A stretch of 8,649 bases of DNA from Desulfurococcales archaeon (GCA_015521265.1 WAON01000268.1:1-8649), one strand, 5' to 3'. Numbered from the stretch's first letter, positions 1-4,635 are shown. The notes: generated by a model not told the origin, from the letters alone. Numbers and translations: made by a program.

Positions 1-247
1 AGAGTATTTTGCATTTATTTATAAGTAGGGGGGTTACGAATGCTATTGATTGACCATAGATTATGACGTCATAGTTTCCGAGCTTGTTTAGGAGTTTAAA
101 GTCTCTAATAAATAGTTTGGGGATGAGCCATGAGTTGAGGACATATTTATCTACTGTGAATCCATCTCTTCTAAGTCCTTTTGCTAGCTTATCTATTAAA
201 TAGTAGCTACTACCCTCAGCTACAACGTTGACTATAGCTATCCTCAA
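1..247 (-). CDS. Probable glycosyltransferase, N-terminal fragment (runs off the window edge)
   Basis: The minus-strand frame is open from the TTG at 247-245 to base 1 and gives 82 codons without a stop. It begins MRIAIVNVVAEGSSYYLIDK and continues with a long helix (LAKGLRRDGF), a YVLNSW strand and an NYDVIIYG strand. This beta-alpha-beta start, with a sugar-acceptor-type loop after the first strand and the xYDVIIxxG strand about 60 residues in, resembles the N-terminal Rossmann half of GT-B (GT4-like) glycosyltransferases. The nucleotide-sugar binding C-terminal half is outside the window, so donor and acceptor cannot be named. The start was chosen because GGTGA lies at 256-252, four bases before the TTG, and no other start codon exists before the upstream stop. 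It may be transcribed on its own, since 155 bases separate it from the next minus-strand gene. The coding call is firm; the family call is an inference from fold pattern. Confidence 0.6.
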   Translation of the reverse strand, partial: MRIAIVNVVAEGSSYYLIDKLAKGLRRDGFTVDKYVLNSWLIPKLFIRDFKLLNKLGNYDVIIYGQSIAFVTPLLINKCKIL

Positions 248-283
248 ATCTTCACCAGCGAAATCTTCGTATAGTGAAAGTAA

Positions 284-296
284 TAATTAATTAAAT
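284..296 (-). promoter_or_regulatory. Possible TATA box of the glycosyltransferase gene
   Basis: On the minus strand the region reads TTATTTAATTAAT, an A/T run about 40 bases upstream of the TTG start. That would leave a leader of roughly 15-20 bases containing GGTGA. The whole 270-310 stretch is A/T-rich, so the exact box is uncertain. Confidence 0.3.
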
Positions 297-362
297 AACT
301 ATTATGCTTTAATTAGCTATTATTATAGGTTTTGATATTGAATACCTAGTAGCTGGCCTACT

Positions 363-397
363 TATCTCATAGTAATCTATGATATAATAAGAAAAAT
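363..397 (-). terminator. T-run and near-perfect hairpin between the DOMON and glycosyltransferase genes
   Basis: Just after the DOMON stop, the minus strand has a TTTTT run (396-392). It is followed by an inverted repeat: 363-372 (tatctcatag) pairs with 377-386 (ctatgatata) with one mismatch and a TAAT loop. Archaeal termination mainly needs the T-run. The hairpin comes after the run rather than before it, so it is not a bacterial-type terminator and may be independent, for example part of the promoter of the next gene. Confidence 0.35.
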
Positions 398-402
398 ACT
401 TG

Positions 403-1071
403 TCAAAGAGTTATCGTTCCACTACCTCTTGCCGTGTGTATTGCCGTGGGATTATCGGTAGGCCCTATAGCCCATATGATCTTTATTTGTCCTAGGCTGC
501 TTAGGTCTTTATCGTATTTATCACCAGTATTCAATAGCCTGCTAAACTCAATGATCGTGTATCCATTTGATTCTTTGCCGCCATATTTTAGTATATTGTA
601 CTGGCCGCCTAGTTCCGTGTCTGATTTATGGGGGCCCGTTACGCCTATCGAGTATTGATCCAATACTACTACAGTCCCATTATCATAGACCCACCCGAAA
701 ACCATGTCTGCATCAGCCATTCCACGGCTTGGCTCGAAGCCTATCGCTACCCATCCCTTAGTCTTCCCCTTAATAGCCATGTATAATGTATCGTTCTCCA
801 CTCTCCAATATACCTCGAAGACGCCGTTTCCAAATACTTCGTGACCAGTATATTCGCCTGGCGAGATTTCTCCGTCCGGTTTCCATACTGTCTGTATGCT
901 AGTTGTGGTTGTTGCAGGTGTAGTTGTTGTTTTAGTTGTAGTAGCTGGTGTAGTTGTAGTTGTTGATGTTTGTGCTACACCTCGTCCTGTCTGCATGTTG
1001 AACATATAGTATACACCGATAGCTATTATTAAGAGTACGATTAGTATGGTAACAAGCAGTTTTGTGTTCAT
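403..1071 (-). CDS. Membrane-anchored DOMON-domain protein on a Thr/Pro stalk (putative haem or sugar binding)
   Basis: The protein has 222 residues. Residues 4-24 form one hydrophobic segment (a signal anchor, with the bulk outside the cell). Residues 35-57 are almost only Thr with two Pro, a stalk probably O-glycosylated as in archaeal surface proteins. Residues about 63-222 look like a DOMON/DoH beta-sandwich: GVFEVYWRVENDTLYMAI, GWVAIGFEP, GMADADMVFGWV, then WAIG and a late His (H212) near the C-terminus. In DOMON cytochromes a Met and a late His bind haem b; M118 or M123 with H212 are candidates, but this is inference, since some DOMON domains bind sugars instead. The start is the ATG at 1071, because GGTGAG lies at 1081-1076 with four bases between; a start 27 bases further upstream lacks this. 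It is the last gene of a cluster with the three-helix membrane protein and the PiT transporter. Confidence 0.75.
   Translation of the reverse strand: MNTKLLVTILIVLLIIAIGVYYMFNMQTGRGVAQTSTTTTTPATTTKTTTTPATTTTSIQTVWKPDGEISPGEYTGHEVFGNGVFEVYWRVENDTLYMAIKGKTKGWVAIGFEPSRGMADADMVFGWVYDNGTVVVLDQYSIGVTGPHKSDTELGGQYNILKYGGKESNGYTIIEFSRLLNTGDKYDKDLSSLGQIKIIWAIGPTDNPTAIHTARGSGTITL
901..969 (-). repeat. Low-complexity Thr/Pro stalk coding repeat
   Basis: This stretch encodes residues 35-57 of the DOMON protein. Two imperfect copies of a unit TTTTPATTT(K/T) can be seen at the protein level, and the DNA is a matching run of ACT/ACA codons (gtagttgt on the plus strand). It probably varies in length between strains through slippage; that is inference. 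Confidence 0.7.
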
Positions 1072-1129
1072 ATTACTCACCGTTAAGAGTTTTTCCATTC
1101 TTTACTATTTTTTATGCTATTTAATGCTT

Positions 1130-1474
1130 TTAGTAGTTCAGACTTAGCCTTAACCATAGTACGGGTACTATGAGGATGATCCATATAATAATCAGTACTA
1201 AGTCTGTATACATCCCTAAGTATTTTCTCCACCTCATTCTTATGTTTATTAAAGCATGGGTTACTACGAGCAACCATAGTATTGGATGCGTGTTTACGTG
1301 TATTGTGAAAGCGTTCGTGTAATTTATTAATCCCAGCGTTAGTCTAGATACGAGATCGGGATCGACCTGGGCATATCCGGTTAGGATCATTAAGAATAGT
1401 GTTGCTAAGGATAGCGGAGCAATAACTAGTAGGTTGAACTTGTATATTGTTGAAAACCTCAATTCTGTTAGCAC
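1130..1474 (-). CDS. Small three-helix membrane protein with clustered histidines (DUF4405/b-cytochrome-like)
   Basis: The protein has 114 residues with three hydrophobic helices at about 13-32, 64-80 and 90-110. The basic loop RMRWRKY (79-85) after helix 2 suggests this loop is cytoplasmic. Histidines H59, H63 and H73 sit just before and within helix 2 (IHVNTHPILWLLVVTHALIN), a spacing reminiscent of the His-bearing helices of small b-type cytochromes and DUF4405 proteins. Haem binding is not shown by sequence alone. It starts with GTG at 1474 behind GGTAGGTAG, 26 bases after the PiT stop. A TTG four codons later, with AGGTG nine bases before it, is an alternative start. Its place between the PiT gene and the DOMON gene, all on one strand, suggests an operon and a partnership with the DOMON protein. 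A 64-aa ORF in another frame over its 3' end is treated as a shadow, because the hydrophobic pattern here is very regular. Confidence 0.68.
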   Translation of the reverse strand: MLTELRFSTIYKFNLLVIAPLSLATLFLMILTGYAQVDPDLVSRLTLGLINYTNAFTIHVNTHPILWLLVVTHALINIRMRWRKYLGMYTDLVLIIIWIILIVPVLWLRLSLNY

Positions 1475-1500
1475 CTACCTACCGAGTTATCACGAAGTCT

Positions 1501-2685
1501 TTATGCAGGTATGTATTGTACTAAGAAAATGGTTAATAAATAGCTTATAACGGCTGTAGCCGGTAGTGCTGTTAGCCATAATGTGAAGATTCTCGTTATT
1601 AGTTTAAGGTTTATATTGTGTATTCCCCGGGATAATCCGGTACCCATTACTCCCCCGACAATAGCCATTGATGTTGATACGGGTAATCCTAGCCGTGATA
1701 CTATTAGCATTGTGAGGGTTGCAGCCATTTGTGCTGTGTAGGCTGATAATGGTGATAGGGGAGTGATCCGTTCACCAATTGTACCTATGATTTTCTCGCC
1801 CCAAAGAAGTATTCCCGCCGATAACCCGATTGCTGCTACTATTATTGAAAGCCATATTGCAGTGATAGTATTTCCATAACCCAAAGCGTAAAGTATAGCT
1901 GCGAGGGGACCTGCAGAGTTTGCTACATCGTTTGAACCAAACGAGTAGGCCATCGCTACGGCAGCCATTATTAATAGGATCCTGGATGCTTCATGGACGC
2001 GATCAGCGCCTGCCCTAACTTTCATCTCCCAGTAGTAGTAGATGAGTAGTGTAATTAGAGTACTAATTACTATAGTTATAGTTGCCGTGAATACTATGTT
2101 GTTTATTGATAGATTTTTTATTAATAGTAGGATTGTTGGAGTCGCGATTGTTATATATGACGCTATTATTACTGAGATCCTCGAGTAACCTGGATCCCGA
2201 AATGATTTGCTGAATAACTTGTATAGTAGGTAAGCCGTAGCGGCTGATGCGAAGGGGACTATTATCCAGGCGATAAAAATCTTAGCCACGGTTACCCAGC
2301 TTACATTATTTGTCCCTGTAGCGATCCCGAAGCCTATGATCCCGCCGATAATACATACGTGGACGCTCATAGGAACTTCTGCATATGTACTTAGAAGCGT
2401 CCATAACCCCGTGGTTAGTAATACGGCGATCATACCTTTAACAATAACCATGTTTCCGAGAAGGGATATATTAACGATCCCCCTCATCACGGTATCGGTA
2501 ACGTATATTCCGAGAGTTATAGCCCCGATGAAACTGGCGATCGAGGCTATAACTAATGCTTTACGGGTGCTAATAACACCTGCACCAACAGCTGTACCAA
2601 TAGAATTGGGCGCATTATTCGAACCATTATTCCAAGCCACAAAGAATGCCGCCAAAACCCCCAGTATCAACCATAAAATACCCAA
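1501..2685 (-). CDS. pit: PiT-family inorganic phosphate (or other anion)/cation symporter
   Basis: This 394-residue polytopic membrane protein has the two inverted PiT signature repeats. The first is at about 18-36 (AWNNGSNNAPNSIGTAVGAG) and the second at about 247-262 (YSFGSNDVANSAGPL), each followed by a run of helices, with a hydrophilic loop near 219-236 (WEMKVRAGADRVHE). PiT proteins import phosphate with a cation across the cytoplasmic membrane; some relatives carry sulfate, so the substrate is inferred. In the second half the usual P-x-S-T-T-H segment reads GLPVSTSM (333-340), and in the first half EVPMSVHV (103-110). The start is the TTG at 2685, seven bases after a strong GGAGGGG. 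A TTG 30 bases upstream would lie at or before the transcription start predicted from the TATA box at 2736-2746. It is the first gene of the three-gene cluster. Confidence 0.92.
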   Translation of the reverse strand: MGILWLILGVLAAFFVAWNNGSNNAPNSIGTAVGAGVISTRKALVIASIASFIGAITLGIYVTDTVMRGIVNISLLGNMVIVKGMIAVLLTTGLWTLLSTYAEVPMSVHVCIIGGIIGFGIATGTNNVSWVTVAKIFIAWIIVPFASAATAYLLYKLFSKSFRDPGYSRISVIIASYITIATPTILLLIKNLSINNIVFTATITIVISTLITLLIYYYWEMKVRAGADRVHEASRILLIMAAVAMAYSFGSNDVANSAGPLAAILYALGYGNTITAIWLSIIVAAIGLSAGILLWGEKIIGTIGERITPLSPLSAYTAQMAATLTMLIVSRLGLPVSTSMAIVGGVMGTGLSRGIHNINLKLITRIFTLWLTALPATAVISYLLTIFLVQYIPA

Positions 2686-2692
2686 AACACAA

Positions 2693-2699
2693 CCCCTCC
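2693..2699 (-). promoter_or_regulatory. Strong ribosome binding site that sets the PiT start
   Basis: The minus strand reads GGAGGGG followed by seven bases and TTG (2685-2683). It falls inside the longest open frame, so it argues that the longer ORF starting at 2715 is over-extended. Confidence 0.75.
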
Positions 2700-2735
2700 A
2701 TACAGTTATTTCCAATACATAGGCGTATATACAGC

Positions 2736-2746
2736 TATATATTTAA
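2736..2746 (-). promoter_or_regulatory. TATA box of the PiT/membrane protein/DOMON cluster
   Basis: The minus strand reads TTAAATATATA, a close match to the archaeal TATA consensus, preceded by a G/C-rich ACGG flank. Transcription about 25-27 bases downstream would begin near 2712, leaving a short leader that carries the GGAGGGG site. Confidence 0.6.
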
Positions 2747-2865
2747 CCGTAGAAGGAAACAATTAGGTGCTTCATATCAATTGTATTGCCATCCTTTTTA
2801 AACTTTACTCAAACTGAAAAATAGTATACGCTCCAGATCTTAGAGGAGAACTTTAAGAAGATGAC

Positions 2866-3054
2866 ATGGCTGAGAATAACCCCATGATGGTTTTCGTTAA
2901 TAACAATAGGATAATAAGAATCTCAACAATGCAGTCTATGATTAATAATGCGCTAAGAATTCTAAAACAATATAATTTGAGAAGCAACATCTATATAGAT
3001 AAACTGTTAGCATATCTCGAGGCCCAATATATGAAAAATAAGGAAGCTATATAA
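2866..3054 (+). CDS. Small hypothetical protein, 62 aa
   Basis: I do not recognise a family. The ORF gives MAENNPMMVFVNNNRIIRIS, then two probable amphipathic helices (about 22-36, containing MINNALRILKQY, and about 42-60, containing IDKLLAYLEAQYMKNKE). The helices look protein-like, and a possible TATA (TTTTTAAAC near 2795) lies upstream, which favours a real gene. Against it, the obvious AGAGGAG at 2842-2848 is 17 bases before the ATG, too far for normal use, and no other in-frame start lies nearer. ATG codons 7 and 8 are alternatives. It lies between the divergent PiT promoter and the left tRNA fragment, just outside the proposed island, and could be debris of an earlier insertion. Confidence 0.42.
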   Translation: MAENNPMMVFVNNNRIIRISTMQSMINNALRILKQYNLRSNIYIDKLLAYLEAQYMKNKEAI

Positions 3055-3172
3055 GTGGATTAAGCAACGACGCAAGGATCTTAAGAACTAATTGAACGAC
3101 CTGCATCTACCATCAACACTTAAGAATAATGTTTACGAGCTAATTAACAGATTTTGTTAAAAGGCACAATAA
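3055..3172. other. Gap with no supported gene, left flank of the tRNA fragment
   Basis: Stops occur in every frame. One short plus-strand frame from a TTG at about 3096 encodes 23 protein-like residues ending in a TAA at 3163-3165, but it has no ribosome site. Nothing else is recognisable here. Confidence 0.5.
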
Positions 3173-3222
3173 TGGCTGGCCCACCGGGATTTGAACCCGG
3201 GATCTCCGGCTCCGAAGGCTGG
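3173..3222 (-). pseudogene. tRNA-Arg(UCG) 3'-half fragment (left att-like repeat)
   Basis: Read on the minus strand this is the 3' half of tRNA-Arg(UCG): anticodon stem and loop (CTTCGGA), variable region, complete T arm, 3' acceptor strand, G73 and CCA. It matches 4558-4607 at 47 of 50 positions, with an uninterrupted 36-bp identity (3184-3219 = 4569-4604). The differences fall at tRNA positions 72, 66 and 29 and would break or weaken stem pairs. No 5' half (D arm, GGGCCCG) follows in the next 100 bases, so it cannot be an intron-split gene with a nearby 5' exon. The identity ends exactly at CCA on one side and in the anticodon stem on the other, as expected of an att site rather than a random duplication. 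Confidence 0.88.
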
Positions 3223-3232
3223 TTCTTATAAA

Positions 3233-3271
3233 GGAATGCCCCATAATGATGACTATTACTTGGGGCAGTCC
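3233..3271. repeat. Strong hairpin adjacent to the left tRNA repeat
   Basis: TGCCCCA (3237-3243) pairs with TGGGGCA (3261-3267). The stem continues inward with TAAT (3244-3247) against ATTA (3255-3258) across a CT bulge, leaving the loop GATGACT. Outward, GGA (3233-3235) pairs with TCC (3269-3271) across one A/G mismatch. That is about 14 pairs with no following T-run. It begins 11 bases inside the proposed island. Confidence 0.65.
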
Positions 3272-3278
3272 CGATAAG

Positions 3279-3286
3279 AATTTATA
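3279..3286 (+). promoter_or_regulatory. Possible TATA box for the island genes
   Basis: AATTTATA is a good archaeal TATA match. It would place transcription near 3310, ahead of the small CRRC-coding ORF at 3339 and the 118-aa ORF at 3408. Confidence 0.4.
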
Positions 3287-3338
3287 CCTAATTTCTAGTT
3301 ATTGAGACGGCTGGCTCATCTGCGTGTAGTAGGACGCT

Positions 3339-3386
3339 ATGAGCTGTAGAAGATGTACTGAAGGCACTACTAGAAAGCTAGGCTAA
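3339..3386 (+). pseudogene. 15-codon ORF with a CRRC pair, possibly the broken start of the next gene
   Basis: ATG at 3339 opens MSCRRCTEGTTRKLG and ends at TAA 3384-3386. It is in the same frame as the 118-aa ORF starting at 3408, separated only by this one stop and seven sense codons. Joined, the two would carry CRRC, then CTVC 27 residues on, the layout of a zinc ribbon. It may be a nonsense-inactivated N-terminus, a translated leader, or chance. No clear ribosome site precedes it. Confidence 0.3.
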
Positions 3387-3407
3387 AGACCTTTAACGAG
3401 GGTTTCC

Positions 3408-3764
3408 ATGTTGTTCTCAATTAACGGCTATGAGCCTATATGCACTGTATGTAGAGGAGAGTTATCCCCAGCCAGCGAGAATAAGCTATTTAGTGCGCCG
3501 AAGTGCCTACAGCGCGGTCAATTATACCCACTAGGTAACTACTTTCCGAGTATACCGGATTTAAGGCCTAGAGCCTTAAGGATAGAGGTCTTCGAGAAAG
3601 CATGGTTCAAGATACTCAATGTTGATGTGGATAGGGGCACTAGCTACCCGAAAGACCTAGGCTTTAGGGTAAACGAGGTGCCCTATTTCATGGCTTTGCT
3701 CAAAAAGGAATGCTCTGACGAGTATTGTAGTATGCTTATAGTGGGAGAAAGAGTAGTGAATTAG
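3408..3764 (+). CDS. Hypothetical Cys-containing protein, 118 aa
   Basis: I do not recognise a family. The protein begins MLFSINGYEPICTVCRGELS and has cysteines at 12, 15, 33, 102 and 107, in a CTVC pair near the start and a CSDEYC pair near the end, which could bind a metal. The middle (LRPRALRIEVFEKAWFKILNVDVD, about 52-75) has alternating strand and helix character, and no membrane segment or signal peptide is visible. GAGGG at 3398-3402, five bases before the ATG, supports translation from here. It lies between the left att-like repeat and the toxin-antitoxin pair, on the same strand. An in-frame Cys-pair segment upstream is cut off by a single TAA, so this may be the 3' part of a decayed gene. 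The coding call is moderate. Confidence 0.5.
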   Translation: MLFSINGYEPICTVCRGELSPASENKLFSAPKCLQRGQLYPLGNYFPSIPDLRPRALRIEVFEKAWFKILNVDVDRGTSYPKDLGFRVNEVPYFMALLKKECSDEYCSMLIVGERVVN

Positions 3765-3782
3765 AGACTCTATTTCATTATA
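3762..3782 (+). promoter_or_regulatory. Palindrome and TATA-like motif before the VapBC pair
   Basis: TAGAG-A-CTCTA (3762-3772) is a perfect short palindrome overlapping the stop of the preceding ORF. A TATA-like TTCATTATA (3774-3782) follows directly. An operator touching a TATA box would fit an autoregulated toxin-antitoxin promoter, but the motif is short and this is conjecture. Confidence 0.3.
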
Positions 3783-3870
3783 CCATCATCTATGTTGGTT
3801 GTTGGAAGATACTTGATTGGAAAAGACTAATTGCCCCCGATACATGTATTATATAGATGGTGTTCGAGAA

Positions 3871-4071
3871 TTGTCTAAGGTTATAAGAGTTAGGTATGAA
3901 AAAGGAGTATTAAAGCCGTTAGAGCCTTTGGATCTCGAAGAGGGAGAGGAGGCCGTGGTGGTGCTGAAAGAGGACCTGGTAGCGTTTGCGCGGAGGATAC
4001 GTAAGAGCTCAAGGAGGTTACATGAGGAGCCAAGTGAACTCCTCTCTAAGAAGAGGGATAGATTTGCATGA
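3871..4071 (+). CDS. vapB: VapB-type antitoxin, DUF104 / AF2212-like family
   Basis: The product is 66 residues from TTG at 3871. The N-terminal half SKVIRVRYEKGVLKPLEPLDLEEGEEAVV is the hallmark of the DUF104 antitoxin family (a beta strand, YExGVLKPLEPLxLxEGxxV, a second strand). The C-terminal half is basic and helical (ARRIRKSSRRLHEE), suited to wrapping the toxin. The start is set at TTG 3871, as family members begin just before this strand and GGTG (3859-3862) lies eight bases before it. The open frame extends back to TTG 3817 and contains an ATG at 3844, but neither has a good ribosome site. The antitoxin neutralises the PIN toxin encoded by the overlapping gene and usually represses their shared promoter. 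Sure of the family, less of the start. Confidence 0.82.
   Translation: MSKVIRVRYEKGVLKPLEPLDLEEGEEAVVVLKEDLVAFARRIRKSSRRLHEEPSELLSKKRDRFA
4014..4024 (+). promoter_or_regulatory. Strong ribosome site and ATG for the toxin, inside the antitoxin gene
   Basis: AGGAGGT (4013-4019) is followed by three bases and ATG (4022-4024), in the toxin frame. A second option is TTG at 4064 with GAGGG at 4053-4057, which would give a more usual N-terminus. The first has the better match to the 16S rRNA 3' end. Confidence 0.55.
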
Positions 4072-4525
4072 GAAGAAGCTAGTCGTAGATGCATCTGTAG
4101 CTGTAGACCTCTTTGCTGGTAAGGATCCTCATCGCACAGATGCGGCTGAGAAGGTATTTAGATGTTTCTTGTCTAATAGTATCTATGTTTACGCACCTCG
4201 TCTTTTCCTAGTTGAGGTTGCAGGTGTTCTTGTAAGGTTTCTGTCTCATAATATTGTTAAAGATATTGTTGAGAGACTTAGTGAGGAGATCCTCATTATC
4301 GGGGACGACCTTTATTTTGAGAAATCAGTTAAAATAGCACTAGCCACGGCATCAAGAGGTGCGGATGCATACTATATAGGCTTAGCGGAAACCCTTAATG
4401 CCCCGCTAGCCACAAGCGACAAAGTGCAAGCCCAAAACGCCAGGAAAGTAGGAACAAAATCCTTCTATATTCTCAATAGAAGGGAACTAGAGGAACTCAT
4501 TAAACTATTAGACTGTAAAGATTAG
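4022..4525 (+). CDS. vapC: VapC-type PIN-domain toxin (ribonuclease)
   Basis: The protein is 167 residues from ATG 4022, or 153 from TTG 4064. The PIN fold is clear: KLVVDASVAVDLF with D23, RLFLVEVAGVLVRF with E65, SRGADAYYIGLAE with D115, and APLATSD with D133. These four acidic residues hold the metal that cuts RNA, so the toxin looks catalytically intact. VapC toxins cleave tRNA or rRNA when free of antitoxin. The gene overlaps the antitoxin gene by 50 bases from ATG 4022 or by 8 bases from TTG 4064, so translation is coupled. The 14-residue N-terminal extension from ATG 4022 (MRSQVNSSLRRGID) is basic and unlike typical VapC starts. The gene ends 32 bases from the CCA of tRNA-Arg(UCG), at the right edge of the island. 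Confidence 0.88.
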   Translation: MRSQVNSSLRRGIDLHEKKLVVDASVAVDLFAGKDPHRTDAAEKVFRCFLSNSIYVYAPRLFLVEVAGVLVRFLSHNIVKDIVERLSEEILIIGDDLYFEKSVKIALATASRGADAYYIGLAETLNAPLATSDKVQAQNARKVGTKSFYILNRRELEELIKLLDCKD

Positions 4526-4557
4526 TTAGAGGACAATAACCAAATAGGTTTCATGCG

Positions 4558-4607
4558 TGGCGGGCCCGCCGGGATTTGAACCCGGGATCTCCGGCTCCGA
4601 AGGCCGG
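4558..4607 (-). repeat. Right att-like repeat, inside the intact tRNA-Arg(UCG)
   Basis: This is the partner of 3173-3222, a direct repeat at 1385-bp spacing. It runs from the encoded CCA to the 5' strand of the anticodon stem, with mismatches only at 4562, 4568 and 4605. Confidence 0.88.
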
Positions 4608-4635
4608 CGCCTTGTCCGGGCTAGGCTACGGGCCC
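4558..4635 (-). tRNA. tRNA-Arg (anticodon UCG), intronless, CCA encoded
   Basis: Read on the minus strand it has acceptor GGGCCCG/CGGGCCC, D stem GCCT/AGGC, anticodon stem CCGGC/GCCGG with loop CTTCGGA, and T arm CCGGG-TTCAAAT-CCCGG. U33 is followed by UCG at 34-36, which reads CGA and probably other CGN codons for arginine. The discriminator is G73 and CCA follows in the DNA (4560-4558), unlike the other tRNA in the window. No intron is seen. The gene is divergent from pyrG. Its 3' half is duplicated at 3173-3222, so it is probably the integration target of the adjacent island. Confidence 0.95.

Larger units (their letters stand above)
3173..4607. mobile_element. Putative tRNA-Arg-integrated mini-island or remnant carrying a VapBC pair
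   Basis: The segment is bounded by direct copies of the tRNA-Arg(UCG) 3' half, the right one restoring a complete tRNA gene and the left one headless. Crenarchaeal SSV-type and related tyrosine recombinases leave this arrangement (established knowledge). Inside are a hairpin next to the left repeat, a 118-aa hypothetical ORF with an upstream in-frame Cys-pair fragment, and a PIN toxin with a DUF104-like antitoxin. No integrase or replication gene is present, and about 1.4 kb is very short, so it is either a deleted remnant or a non-autonomous element moved in trans. The word 'element' is inference; the repeat pair is directly seen. Confidence 0.65.

Noticed and set aside
1083..1277. 64-aa minus-strand ORF overlapping the 3' end of the three-helix membrane protein gene in another frame
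   Set aside because: It is charged and somewhat protein-like. The competing frame, however, has regular transmembrane helices with a positive loop, a start linked to the PiT stop, and fits the cluster spacing. Both are unlikely to be real.
2686..2715. Ten-residue N-terminal extension of the PiT protein
   Set aside because: It would start at or before the transcription start predicted from the TATA box and would place the strong GGAGGGG site inside the coding region.
3096..3165. 23-codon TTG-started plus-strand frame
   Set aside because: It is too short, has no ribosome site and no recognisable similarity, and is flanked by stops.
3223..3330. Search for a 5' tRNA half upstream of the left tRNA fragment
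   Set aside because: No GGGCCCG acceptor strand or GCCTAGCC D arm is present on the minus strand, so the fragment is not an intron-bearing complete gene.
3817..3870. Longer antitoxin starts at TTG 3817 or ATG 3844
   Set aside because: Neither has a ribosome site, and the family's first strand begins at 3871, where GGTG precedes a TTG at the right distance.
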